From a bacterium (GTDB lineage Bacteria; Patescibacteriota; Minisyncoccia; Phycocordibacterales; UBA918): 10,922 bases of DNA. Positions 1 to 5,980 of this stretch are shown piece after piece. Each line of letters opens with the position of its first letter. Positions within the stretch are counted from its first letter, which is position 1. The notes under the pieces are model-generated. The model made no database searches and was not told the DNA's origin. It saw nothing but the letters and a program-made list of their open reading frames with translations. The position numbers were made by a program, and so were the translations under genes. The DNA lies in NCBI GenBank assembly GCA_027487145.1, contig JAIYEC010000013.1, positions 1 to 10,922 on the forward strand, given 5' to 3'.

Positions 1-177
1 GCTGAAGAAGCCAGTATGAAAGACTACCCATACAAAAAAGCCAGCCAAGCACTGCGCAATTTTAAAGACGGTGAGATTGAGTCACTTTCGCGTTCGCTAC
101 TTGAGCTTTACCATGACGGTCACCAGGGTAAGCGAGAGATGGAGGTGGCGTTTGAGGAGTGGGTGTTGGGGGTTTAG
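1..177 (+). CDS. holA: C-terminal fragment of DNA polymerase III delta subunit-like protein
   Basis: An open frame enters from the left edge and stops at TAG 175-177, giving the last 58 residues of a protein. The tail carries PYKKASQALRNFKDGEIE followed by a leucine-rich helix (LSRSLLELYHDG) and a final helix with EVAFEEWVLGV. This matches the known pattern of the HolA C-terminal domain: a PY-x-x-x-K-A motif, a phenylalanine before a helix, an LLELD-like helix, then a K/G turn and a closing L-E-x-x-L helix. HolA is the clamp-loader subunit that opens the sliding clamp. Only the collar domain is visible, so the ATPase-like N-terminal domains cannot be checked. The next gene begins 9 bases downstream on the same strand. 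An unrelated helical protein is possible. Confidence 0.5.
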   Translation, partial: AEEASMKDYPYKKASQALRNFKDGEIESLSRSLLELYHDGHQGKREMEVAFEEWVLGV

Positions 178-186
178 GGTATCAGG

Positions 187-870
187 ATGAAAAAGAGAGA
201 AATATCAAGAATATATCTTTCTTCTTACAGAAGGAAAAAAACGAAAAAATTTTTAAACATTGTCGCTCTTTATAAAGAAGGTAAATTACTTGAGTTTAAA
301 TTCACTTTTGAGGGCCTTCCTAAAGAAGGTTTTTGGTCTTTGGTTAAAGATACAGTTGTTGATTCAACTGCCGGTGTTCTTAAGTCTGGCAACACTTACA
401 AATTGGAAAAAGGAATTGAGATTGGATATCACGCCGATGGCAATATAATGTATAAATCTGGTACAAACTTCAAACCAAAGAAGAATTTAGCTTTCGATAA
501 GTTAACTGAGAAGCCAAATAAATTCATGACAATCTTAGGTTTCACTCTCAGTTCTTTAATTCCTGAAACGAACGAAAAGAAAGAAAATAAGGCAGTTTTA
601 GAGTTAGATTATTCAAGTCACGATAAAATATCTTGCATATTTTTTATAAGTAAAGGAAAAAATAATTATAATTTTGAACCAGACAAAGTTAAGTCTTTTA
701 CAAAACCTTCGACAATAAATTTGCATGATGATAGCTCTGATACGTCGTTTCACTTATTTTTTCACAGTACAGACTCTAGTCATTTAGGCGTAATAATTGA
801 ACAAGAAAGAACTTTTTTCAGAAGAATATATTATTACATTCTTAGTCATTTTTATTCACTTAAAAAATGA
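187..870 (+). CDS. AT-rich protein of unknown function
   Basis: The gene encodes 227 residues, with ATG nine bases after the upstream stop and only a weak AGG before it. I do not recognise the family. The first 25 residues are very basic (KKREISRIYLSSYRRKKTKK). The middle is rich in alternating polar and hydrophobic residues, suggesting a beta-rich fold. The C-terminus is hydrophobic and aromatic (RRIYYYILSHFYSLKK), which could touch a membrane, although there is no clear signal peptide or full transmembrane helix. Base composition is visibly richer in A and T than in the flanking genes, with many AAA, ATT and TTT codons. It sits between a housekeeping gene end and a tRNA. Both points fit a recently acquired or fast-evolving gene, but that is inference. 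Confidence 0.55.
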   Translation: MKKREISRIYLSSYRRKKTKKFLNIVALYKEGKLLEFKFTFEGLPKEGFWSLVKDTVVDSTAGVLKSGNTYKLEKGIEIGYHADGNIMYKSGTNFKPKKNLAFDKLTEKPNKFMTILGFTLSSLIPETNEKKENKAVLELDYSSHDKISCIFFISKGKNNYNFEPDKVKSFTKPSTINLHDDSSDTSFHLFFHSTDSSHLGVIIEQERTFFRRIYYYILSHFYSLKK

Positions 871-934
871 AGAAGAATAAACTCGTCCTCACAAGTCACT
901 AATTATTTTGCTCCAAGAATTCGCAAACTAATAA

Positions 935-948
935 GTGCTCGCGAGCAC
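935..948. repeat. 14-bp perfect palindrome
   Basis: GTGCTCGCGAGCAC reads the same on both strands. It lies in the non-coding stretch downstream of the AT-rich gene. The rest of 871-984 holds no gene I can support. The palindrome could be a protein-binding site or part of a 3' RNA structure. No function is assigned. Confidence 0.45.
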
Positions 949-983
949 GGCTCAGCTGTTCACAGGCTCACATGCTTTCGCCT

Positions 984-1071
984 CGGACAGTCGCCGCAAG
1001 CAAAGCAGTTTGCTTGCTAAACAAAAACACCTTGGTTTTGAAACCAAGGTGTTTTTGTTTGCGACTGTCCG
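984..1071. other. Nested inverted repeats forming a three-way junction
   Basis: An 11-bp outer stem pairs 984-994 (CGGACAGTCGC) with 1061-1071 (GCGACTGTCCG). It encloses two perfect hairpins: 996-1017 (GCAAGCAAA, loop GCAG, TTTGCTTGC) and 1019-1060. The right outer arm overlaps the 3' end of the tRNA-Lys acceptor strand, so outer-stem formation competes with acceptor-stem formation in the minus-strand transcript. Confidence 0.6.
1019..1060. terminator. Bidirectional intrinsic terminator after tRNA-Lys
   Basis: Two perfect 20-base arms (1019-1038 and 1041-1060) flank a two-base centre. They have a GC-containing core (ACACCTTGG/CCAAGGTGT) and A-rich and T-rich ends, so a U-rich tail is produced in either direction. 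On the minus strand it lies about 8 bases beyond tRNA-Lys and is its likely terminator. On the plus strand it could end transcription from the AT-rich gene. Confidence 0.75.
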
Positions 1072-1140
1072 CCCTCCAGGGCTCGAACCTGGGACCATCT
1101 CCTTAAAAGGGAGCCGCTCTACCGACTGAGCTAAGGGCGG
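1068..1140 (-). tRNA. tRNA-Lys(UUU)
   Basis: The minus strand folds into a full cloverleaf. The acceptor stem is CCGCCCT/AGGGCGG with discriminator A. The D-arm is GCTC AGTCGGTA GAGC. The anticodon loop is CTTTTAA, giving anticodon UUU. The T-arm is CCAGG TTCGAGC CCTGG. The anticodon stem has one mismatch at its first pair. CCA is not encoded, because the discriminator is followed by CAG. A hairpin terminator follows at 1060-1019. Its 5' half is copied in the unit at 1164-1234. Confidence 0.95.
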
Positions 1141-1156
1141 AAATATTCTTCTGTAA

Positions 1157-1183
1157 TTTATATCGACCCATCTTCTTAATCAA
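1157..1183 (-). promoter_or_regulatory. Candidate promoter directly upstream of tRNA-Lys
   Basis: On the minus strand TTGATT (1183-1178) and TATAAA (1162-1157) are separated by 15 bases. The predicted start is about 10 bases before the tRNA. The -35 lies inside the tRNA-Lys-like unit. The spacer is shorter than ideal. A similar pair (TTAATT 1265-1260, 16 bases, TATAAA 1243-1238) precedes that unit. Confidence 0.4.
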
Positions 1184-1234
1184 GGGTTGGGAAGCATGGG
1201 GTGCTTCCCAAGCTACCGACTGAGCTAAGGGCGG
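1164..1234 (-). other. Degenerate tRNA-Lys-like hairpin unit (proximal)
   Basis: Bases 1213-1235 repeat exactly the 23 bases at 1119-1141, which hold the tRNA-Lys 5' acceptor strand and D-arm. Beyond them the anticodon and T arms are replaced by a 10-bp perfect hairpin (1187-1196 with 1202-1211, five-base loop). A stretch resembling the tRNA anticodon region follows, ending in GGGTCG, which can partly re-pair with CCGCCC. A three-base D-like stem (GCT/AGC) remains. It cannot act as a normal tRNA: the T-loop and anticodon stem are gone. It could be a decayed duplicate or an unknown structured RNA. Confidence 0.6.
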
Positions 1235-1250
1235 ATATTTATATTGTGTA

Positions 1251-1313
1251 CCGTTCCTTAATTAAGGGGTGAATAGTGTGGGACACTGTTCACGCTACCC
1301 TGATTAAGGACGG
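1251..1313 (-). other. Degenerate tRNA-Lys-like hairpin unit (distal)
   Basis: A 63-base imperfect hairpin on the minus strand starts CCGTCCTTA, one change from the tRNA-Lys 5' end CCGCCCTTA. Its outer stem is CCGT-CCTTAAT with ATTAAGG-A-ACGG, a one-base bulge. Inside, AGGG pairs with CCCT around an unpaired TAGC, and 1269-1278 pairs with 1284-1293 around a five-base loop. The GGTAGC before the inner hairpin is shared with the unit at 1164-1234. The tRNA resemblance is weaker than in that unit. Confidence 0.5.
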
Positions 1314-1344
1314 ATATGTTTCTTACTTCTTCTGAAGTGGCAAA

Positions 1345-1372
1345 ACTATACCATTTTGGTCTTGAAAATCAA
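1345..1372 (-). promoter_or_regulatory. Candidate promoter of the hairpin-tRNA-Lys transcript
   Basis: On the minus strand TTGATT (1372-1367) and TATAGT (1350-1345) have a 16-base spacer. A transcript starting near 1338 would run through both tRNA-like units, tRNA-Lys and the terminator at 1060-1019. Confidence 0.45.
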
Positions 1373-1422
1373 ATGGAGTATTAAAAAGGGCCTACTAGTG
1401 AAATCACGTTCGGCCACTCTCC

Positions 1423-1869
1423 TTAGACACTCTTTCGAAAAATAAACTCTACGTCCGCTGCTCTCATTTCTGCAACCGGATCTTCGATGAACTCTATTTC
1501 AAGCGGACCAATCTCCCTATCAGTGATTACTTCACGATGACCCAGACCCTCGCACCACCAGAAGTCAGAGGCGCTGAAGCTATGCAAGTAGCCACCGTTT
1601 TCATAGAGGCGCTTAAGGCTGTCTTCCAGGTCTGTTGGACCTGTTACCAAGACTTCCACTTTAGTCCCGTACAAATCGACGCCCATCGAATAGCCAGGGA
1701 GTTCACGATAAAGGTAAGCAAGTGCAATCCAGCGGTGCGAAGTCGCATGAAACGAATGTTTATCAAAGGTGATGATATGTTCTCCGGACACATCCTTACC
1801 CCGAATGTTTCTCTTTGGAATAACTTTTCTGATTCGGTAGTTTGGCGAACCATGAAAAACAATTGACAT
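1423..1869 (-). CDS. Small protein of unknown function, HGSP N-terminus
   Basis: The gene encodes 148 residues, acidic towards the C-terminus, with no signal peptide or membrane helix. It begins MSIVFHGSPNYRIRKVIPKR, then HIITFDKHSFHATSHRWIALAYLY. An HGSP followed by a predicted threshold such as F-H-A-T-S-x-x-x-I-A-L-A-Y is seen in small proteins with an ADP-ribosyltransferase-like fold. I see no complete R-S-E or H-Y-E catalytic set, so that link is only a guess. ATG at 1869 is well supported by GGAGGG six bases upstream. This is the clearest Shine-Dalgarno-led gene in the window, whereas several neighbours look leaderless. It is divergent from the methyltransferase gene and followed by the tRNA-Lys region. 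Confidence 0.6.
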   Translation of the reverse strand: MSIVFHGSPNYRIRKVIPKRNIRGKDVSGEHIITFDKHSFHATSHRWIALAYLYRELPGYSMGVDLYGTKVEVLVTGPTDLEDSLKRLYENGGYLHSFSASDFWWCEGLGHREVITDREIGPLEIEFIEDPVAEMRAADVEFIFRKSV

Positions 1870-1874
1870 AACTG

Positions 1875-1880
1875 CCCTCC
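1875..1880 (-). promoter_or_regulatory. Strong ribosome binding site for the 148-residue protein
   Basis: GGAGGG on the minus strand lies six bases from the ATG at 1869-1867 and fixes that start. Confidence 0.7.
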
Positions 1881-1899
1881 GTGTACAATGCTGTGTGTA

Positions 1900-1927
1900 A
1901 GTCTAGACATTTTAGACATCCTGTCAA
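1900..1927 (-). promoter_or_regulatory. Candidate promoter of the 148-residue protein gene
   Basis: On the minus strand a perfect TTGACA (1927-1922), a 16-base spacer and TAGACT (1905-1900) give a short leader carrying the GGAGGG site. It overlaps the region that must contain the promoter of the divergent methyltransferase gene, so the two may interfere. Confidence 0.5.
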
Positions 1928-1956
1928 TCTACAAAAATATTTGGTACGCTAGCTTC

Positions 1957-2418
1957 GTGAAATACATTATTCTCGAAGATATAAGAAGTGCATACAACGT
2001 CGGGGCGATTTTTCGTACCGCTGATGCTTCTGGTGTGGCTAAGATATTTTTGGTTGGGTATACACCGACGCCAATCGATAGATTTGGTCGTCCGCAAGCC
2101 GAGATAAAAAAGACGTCGCTCGGTGCAAGTAAGACGATGGCTTGGGAGCAGGTGGCGACCACAAAAGAAGTGATTGAGCGTCTACAGGCTGAAGGTGTGA
2201 CTGTTGCTGCCGTTGAACTTGCACCAGGCAGTATCTCACTCAAGGACTTTAATGAACCTGATCAGGTTGCGTATATTGTTGGAAATGAAGTTGAGGGAGT
2301 TTCAAAAGAAGCCTTGGAGCTGGCGGATGTGATTGTAGAGCTACCTATGTTGGGTCGAAAAGAATCGCTCAATGTGTCGGTGACAGCGGGGATTGTGTTG
2401 TATCACGGTATTACATAA
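1957..2418 (+). CDS. SPOUT-class (TrmH/SpoU family) RNA 2'-O-methyltransferase
   Basis: The protein of 153 residues is a bare SPOUT domain that transfers a methyl group from S-adenosylmethionine to a ribose 2'-OH in tRNA or rRNA. All three family motifs are present: NVGAIFRTADASG (motif 1, with the Asn and Arg), YIVGNEVEGVSKE (motif 2), and LPMLGRKESLNVSVTAGIVLY (motif 3, SAM-binding trefoil knot). I chose GTG 1957, because VKYIILEDIRSAYNVG is a normal family N-terminus and an ATG at 1888 would add 23 unrelated residues. TACGCT lies six bases before the GTG, resembling other leaderless starts here, but it is a weak -10. A TTGACA-15-TACAAT at 1863-1889 is an alternative promoter. There is no extra N-terminal substrate-binding domain, so the target RNA cannot be told. 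Confidence 0.85.
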   Translation: MKYIILEDIRSAYNVGAIFRTADASGVAKIFLVGYTPTPIDRFGRPQAEIKKTSLGASKTMAWEQVATTKEVIERLQAEGVTVAAVELAPGSISLKDFNEPDQVAYIVGNEVEGVSKEALELADVIVELPMLGRKESLNVSVTAGIVLYHGIT

Positions 2419-2448
2419 AAAAGCCGGAGCGACTGCTCCGGCTTTTTT
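2417..2448. terminator. Bidirectional terminator between the methyltransferase and murE
   Basis: A perfect 14-base arm pair (2417-2430 and 2435-2448) with core GCCGGAGC/GCTCCGGC, loop GACT, and A and T runs on both sides. It serves both convergent genes and touches the stop codons of both. Confidence 0.9.
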
Positions 2449-3722
2449 TATTTCAATTCTGCAAGGAGTTCTTGTACTACGTCTGCATCACTCCATGGTG
2501 TCTTTTTGCCACCTGCTTCCATAATGTATGGGTCAGTACCTTTACCAGAAACAAGGACGTAGCCACCCTCTGGAGCGAGTTCGATAGCTTTTCTAATTGC
2601 TTCCTTTCGGTCCATGATGATGGTGAGCTTCTCTGTGTTTGAGAGACCGCGCACCATATCGTTGATAATTTCTTTTGGATCTTCATCGTACGGATCTTCA
2701 TTGGTAAGGATGATATGGTCGCAGAACTTTTCTGCCACTGCTGCCATCTCAGGTCGCTTCCAGGTGTCGCGCCCGCCGCCGGTGTTGCCAAGGACACATA
2801 CTTTTGGTTTGTCAGGAAATGCTTCATACAATTTTTCTAGTGAGTCTACCGTATGAGCGTAGTCAACCACAGCCGTCACGTGTTTCTTTGCGTCTTTACT
2901 ACTCTCAAATTGTTCTACCCGGCCTTTGATAGGGGGCATAGTCCGAAGCGCTTCGGCGGCTGTCTCAAGCGAAACGCCAAATACTTGTGCGACCTTAATT
3001 GCTGCAAGGGCGTTGTAGACATTAAAGAGACCAACAATTGGCACTCTCACGGTTACGCCATCAATCACAAAACTAATACTGTCTTTATGGAGTGTGTGAA
3101 GAGAGAGGTTGGCGAGTCCATATGGAACTGGCTTATCAACTCCGACGTTAAGGAAATCGTCCCCGTGCGGATCGTCAACGTTCGCAACAATCACCCGTGG
3201 TCGTTTTGGTGAAGCGGCTACCGCTTTAGCGATTGAGAGCTTACAGTTTTTGTAGTTTTCAAATGAGCCATGTGACTCAATGTGTTCAGGGGAGAGATTG
3301 GTGAACACGAGAGCGTTATAGTCGATGTACAAGTGACGGAATTGTTTGGCTCCTTCAGATGACATCTCAATCACTGCGTGGGTGCACCCGGCATCAACCG
3401 CTTGGCGCAAAAACTTCTGTACAAAGAAGCGACCAGGGGTAGTCATTTTAAACATGTTCCGCTCAGTTTTGTCACCAATCACAAATTGAATAGTCGAAAG
3501 AGAGGCAACCTTCTTTCCACTCCCACGGAGAATTTGAGCAATCAGCTCGGTGGTGCTCGATTTTCCCTTGGTTCCAGTCACAGCAATAACAACCAACTTC
3601 CGTGATGGGTGTTTGTATTTGACCGATCCATACCACGATAGAGTATGGTGGTAATACGGTTGCAGGGCTTTAAAGATAAAGTCGGGTAAGTAGCGTTTGA
3701 TGATGTTTCGTACGGTGTCCAT
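2448..3722 (-). CDS. murE: MurE-like Mur ligase (UDP-MurNAc peptide synthetase), short form
   Basis: The 424-residue enzyme belongs to the ATP-dependent Mur ligases. MurE adds the third amino acid to UDP-MurNAc-dipeptide in the cytoplasm. Visible motifs are the P-loop TGTKGKSST (about 49-57), a likely carbamylated lysine at 161 in ENYKNCKLSI, DYAHTVDSLE (288-297), GNTGGGRDTWKRPEM (312-326) and SGKGTDPY near 392. The N-terminal UDP-binding domain found in typical MurE (about 490 residues) is largely missing. The amino-acid selectivity site DNPR of diaminopimelate enzymes reads EDPY (342-345), and the usual GKGHE is GKGTD. Substrate is therefore uncertain. ATG 3722 is chosen over an upstream TTG at 3755 because TATAAT lies six bases before it. 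It is 51 bases downstream of ruvA on the same strand. Confidence 0.85.
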   Translation of the reverse strand: MDTVRNIIKRYLPDFIFKALQPYYHHTLSWYGSVKYKHPSRKLVVIAVTGTKGKSSTTELIAQILRGSGKKVASLSTIQFVIGDKTERNMFKMTTPGRFFVQKFLRQAVDAGCTHAVIEMSSEGAKQFRHLYIDYNALVFTNLSPEHIESHGSFENYKNCKLSIAKAVAASPKRPRVIVANVDDPHGDDFLNVGVDKPVPYGLANLSLHTLHKDSISFVIDGVTVRVPIVGLFNVYNALAAIKVAQVFGVSLETAAEALRTMPPIKGRVEQFESSKDAKKHVTAVVDYAHTVDSLEKLYEAFPDKPKVCVLGNTGGGRDTWKRPEMAAVAEKFCDHIILTNEDPYDEDPKEIINDMVRGLSNTEKLTIIMDRKEAIRKAIELAPEGGYVLVSGKGTDPYIMEAGGKKTPWSDADVVQELLAELK

Positions 3723-3728
3723 CCATCT

Positions 3729-3734
3729 ATTATA
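3729..3734 (-). promoter_or_regulatory. TATAAT box of a leaderless murE transcript
   Basis: A consensus TATAAT on the minus strand ends six bases before ATG 3722, so the transcript would begin at or beside the start codon. The -35 is weak (TTGAGT with a 15-base spacer). Confidence 0.5.
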
Positions 3735-3773
3735 TGACGGACAGCTGGTACTCAAAACTAGGCACGGGGAAGC

Positions 3774-4346
3774 TTATGTCATCTGCTTGAGAGCTTGTTT
3801 AATAAGATCATTCGCTGTTTCACCAGAGAGCTCTTTTACTGCATTGCGGGCTGAGGTGAGGTCATAGCCAAGTGAAACAAGCGCATCGATAGCGTCAGTC
3901 TGAGCATCAGTGAGACCAGTCATAGTACCGATATCAGTTGCAAAAGCCATTCCCTCTACCTTGTCATGGAGGAACTGTACAATGTTTTCACACGTTTTCT
4001 TTCCGATTCCTGAAAGTTTATGAAGGTAGGCAGCGTCTTTTTTTCCGATAGCTTCAAGCAACAGAGTAGGGCTGGCTTGGTTCATTACTTGAAGGGCAGA
4101 CTTAGGACCAATCTTTGGTACGAGCATAAGGAGCTCGAAGATATCGAGTTCAGACACGGTGGTGAAACCGTATAAGTCTAACGCAGTTTCCCGGACGGCC
4201 AGGTGTGTGTGGAGGGTGACTTGGTCACCAGTGCGAAACATCGTTCCTTTGGTATTGGTGCCGACGAGGTACCCAACACCACCAACTAAAACAGTGACAT
4301 ACCCGTCTGCCACCGCAACCACTTCTCCTACAATCATTCGAATCAT
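3774..4346 (-). CDS. ruvA: Holliday junction DNA helicase subunit RuvA
   Basis: The 190-residue protein is full length for RuvA, which binds four-way junctions as a tetramer and loads the RuvB motor for branch migration. The N-terminal OB-fold (about 1-62) shows MIRMIVGEVVAV, GGVGYLV and LAVRETALDLYGF, all typical. Two helix-hairpin-helix motifs follow: LVPKIGPKSALQVM (75-88) and LSGIGKKTCENIV (111-123). A C-terminal RuvB-contacting domain (about 145-190, ALVSLGYDLTSARNAV) completes it. ATG 4346 gives the family start. TACAAT six bases upstream suggests a leaderless message. An in-frame TTG at 4361 overlaps that box and is rejected. No ruvB or ruvC is visible here; murE follows on the same strand. 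Confidence 0.95.
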   Translation of the reverse strand: MIRMIVGEVVAVADGYVTVLVGGVGYLVGTNTKGTMFRTGDQVTLHTHLAVRETALDLYGFTTVSELDIFELLMLVPKIGPKSALQVMNQASPTLLLEAIGKKDAAYLHKLSGIGKKTCENIVQFLHDKVEGMAFATDIGTMTGLTDAQTDAIDALVSLGYDLTSARNAVKELSGETANDLIKQALKQMT

Positions 4347-4352
4347 AGCGCT

Positions 4353-4382
4353 ATTGTACAAGGCTCACCATGAATGTGCGAA
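4353..4382 (-). promoter_or_regulatory. ruvA promoter
   Basis: On the minus strand TTCGCA (4382-4377), an 18-base spacer and TACAAT (4358-4353) lie six bases before the ruvA ATG. Its -35 is only four bases from the -35 of the divergent rpsT promoter, so polymerase binding may be mutually exclusive. Confidence 0.5.
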
Positions 4383-4385
4383 TAC

Positions 4386-4414
4386 TTGCCATTTTTAGGG
4401 ACTTGGGGTACAGT
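4386..4414 (+). promoter_or_regulatory. rpsT promoter
   Basis: TTGCCA (4386-4391), a 17-base spacer and TACAGT (4409-4414) predict a start near 4421 and a leader of about 18 bases with no Shine-Dalgarno site. Confidence 0.5.
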
Positions 4415-4438
4415 ATGCCCACTTCAAATTTAAATTAT

Positions 4439-4711
4439 ATGCCAATTACTAAAGGAGCAGAAAAAGCATTACGTGGTTCTAAGCGAAAGCAGGTATTCAA
4501 CCTCCGTCGCAAAGTAGCCATGAAAGATGTGACTAAAGATATCACGAAGGCTGTTGCAGCTGGTGATGTTGCTAAGGCTAAGGAACTTCTTCCAAAAGCT
4601 TACAAGGCAATTGATAAGGCAGCGAAGCGTGGCGTCATCAAGGACAACACCGCTGACCGCAAGAAGGCTCGCCTCAGCGCTCGCATCAAGAAATCAGACG
4701 TAAAGAAATAA
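4439..4711 (+). CDS. rpsT: 30S ribosomal protein S20
   Basis: The 90-residue, highly basic, helical protein binds 16S rRNA in the body of the small subunit. The start MPITKGAEKALRGSKRKQ matches the S20 N-terminus closely, followed by NLRRKVAMKDVTKDI and the family's KAYKAIDKAAKRGVIKDNTA and KKARLSARI blocks. Upstream in-frame ATGs at 4370 and 4415 would add residues not found in S20 and lie before or at the predicted transcript start, so 4439 is preferred. It is transcribed alone, divergent from ruvA, and ends in a strong terminator. In many bacteria rpsT lies near holA; here a holA-like fragment is about 4.3 kb away. Confidence 0.95.
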   Translation: MPITKGAEKALRGSKRKQVFNLRRKVAMKDVTKDITKAVAAGDVAKAKELLPKAYKAIDKAAKRGVIKDNTADRKKARLSARIKKSDVKK

Positions 4712-4737
4712 AAAATGCCCGCATACGGGCATTTTTT
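4710..4737. terminator. Bidirectional terminator between rpsT and the oxidoreductase gene
   Basis: Perfect 12-base arms (AAAAAATGCCCG 4710-4721, CGGGCATTTTTT 4726-4737) flank the loop CATA. It overlaps the stop codons of both convergent genes and serves both. Confidence 0.9.
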
Positions 4738-5896
4738 ATTTCTCAAATAGATTTGTGAGAGGATGTTTCTTTTTCAGGGCTACGGACACCGCGTATCCGG
4801 CTGCGACCATTGTAGAAATTTGCGTACCACCACCGTTAATTCGAAAACCGTTTGCTATTTTTTTTACCACCGGAATATCTTTTTTGCTTAAGGCATAGGC
4901 AGCACTCCAAGAATGGGTAAACGGTAAGGCGGCCGAAAAATGTTTTTTGGTGAATTGGGTAATTTCTTTAATGTGTGGCCGGTAGGGGTTGGGTATCTTG
5001 TTTGTTGTGAGAAGCACATCACCAAAGCCAAAGAGGATTCTTCTGTCAGCAGTCACTTTTCCATACATAAAAGACGAATTGTAATCATCCAAAAACATTA
5101 CTTTATCTGTTAAACCAATAGTTTTTATTTCAGATTTGGTAAGTTTCCTGGTGACACAAATACTCGTAATATATTTTTTAATATCACTAGCTGTATCGGC
5201 AGTGCCAAGACATGAGAATGCTTGATCAAATGTAATGGTGCCTTTGGTGGTGGTGGCTACATGCTTTTTGATATGAAGCATTGGCGTCTCTTCATAAATT
5301 CGAACACCTCGTTTTTTAAGTGCTTTGGCAAATCCTCGGGCAAACGCAAGCGGGTTAAGGGAAATTTCATTATTTACTTTTTCTGCATAGAGGTAACCTC
5401 CAGCTTGAAGAGCTTTTGGTAACGTATTCTTTGGTAAGGGATTTTCTTGTAGTCCCATTATTTGGCGTGCCGTAGCATCTTTCATAATTTTCTGGACTTC
5501 AGCTTTTGTATCAGCTAGTTCAAGCAGATATTCACCTGTATAATCACAGGAAATTCTCTCTTTTTTAATTATGTCCTGAATAAGAGAAAGAGTATTTAGT
5601 TGAGATTGTAAGTATAAACGTGCAATCCTCGGTCCGTACTTTTTTGTATACTCTGCCCACCGCGCTTGTTCTGGTTCGTACACTAACATGCCAGCAGAAT
5701 GACCCGTCGAGCCAGATCCAATAGTATCTTTTTCAATAACAACGATATCTGTCTCGCCTGCTTCAAGGAGGTAATAGGCGACAGATAGTCCAGCAATACC
5801 GCCACCCACGATTAACCATGTACAAGAGATGTCAGTTGTTAAGGTCGGAAAGGCGGTCTTTTTAAGGTCTCCCCACAGAAAGGATTCAGTCTTCAT
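4736..5896 (-). CDS. FAD-dependent oxidoreductase, DAO family
   Basis: The 386-residue protein belongs to the D-amino-acid oxidase / glycine oxidase-like flavoprotein family, which oxidises amines or amino acids using FAD. The N-terminus has the Rossmann dinucleotide motif VGGGIAGLSVAYYL (30-43), then IVVIEKDTIGSGSTGHSAGM, where the acidic residue after strand 2 binds the FAD ribose and the GS-S-GHSAG loop is typical. The C-terminus has RINGGGTQISTMVAAG, the family's final FAD-contact glycine run. The opening SFLWGDL resembles the SxW start of gamma-glutamylputrescine oxidase-like members, but the substrate is not determined. ATG 5896 is preceded by TATACT at six bases, implying a leaderless message. 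Codon use is more A/T-rich than in ruvA or murE. Confidence 0.8.
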   Translation of the reverse strand: MKTESFLWGDLKKTAFPTLTTDISCTWLIVGGGIAGLSVAYYLLEAGETDIVVIEKDTIGSGSTGHSAGMLVYEPEQARWAEYTKKYGPRIARLYLQSQLNTLSLIQDIIKKERISCDYTGEYLLELADTKAEVQKIMKDATARQIMGLQENPLPKNTLPKALQAGGYLYAEKVNNEISLNPLAFARGFAKALKKRGVRIYEETPMLHIKKHVATTTKGTITFDQAFSCLGTADTASDIKKYITSICVTRKLTKSEIKTIGLTDKVMFLDDYNSSFMYGKVTADRRILFGFGDVLLTTNKIPNPYRPHIKEITQFTKKHFSAALPFTHSWSAAYALSKKDIPVVKKIANGFRINGGGTQISTMVAAGYAVSVALKKKHPLTNLFEK

Positions 5897-5902
5897 GAGC
5901 TT

Positions 5903-5908
5903 AGTATA
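5903..5908 (-). promoter_or_regulatory. TATACT box of a leaderless oxidoreductase transcript
   Basis: TATACT on the minus strand lies six bases before ATG 5896. No good -35 is visible at normal spacing. Confidence 0.45.
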
Positions 5909-5980
5909 ACAATCATGATTTGAAAGAGAATAAGATATTCTACGTAGTGAAGTGTACTTAATAAGTAAGCAATCATTCGT

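Noticed and set aside
935..1129. A 64-residue plus-strand reading frame across the tRNA-Lys region
   Set aside because: It covers the palindromes, terminator and the antisense of tRNA-Lys, with no ribosome site and no recognisable protein features.
1068..1313. CRISPR array
   Set aside because: Only two exact repeat copies exist, they are tRNA sequence, the units are unequal in length and there are no cas genes.
1863..1889. TTGACA-15-TACAAT as the main promoter of the methyltransferase gene
   Set aside because: The spacer is short and the -35 lies on the start of the divergent gene. It is kept only as an alternative because the closer TACGCT is also weak.
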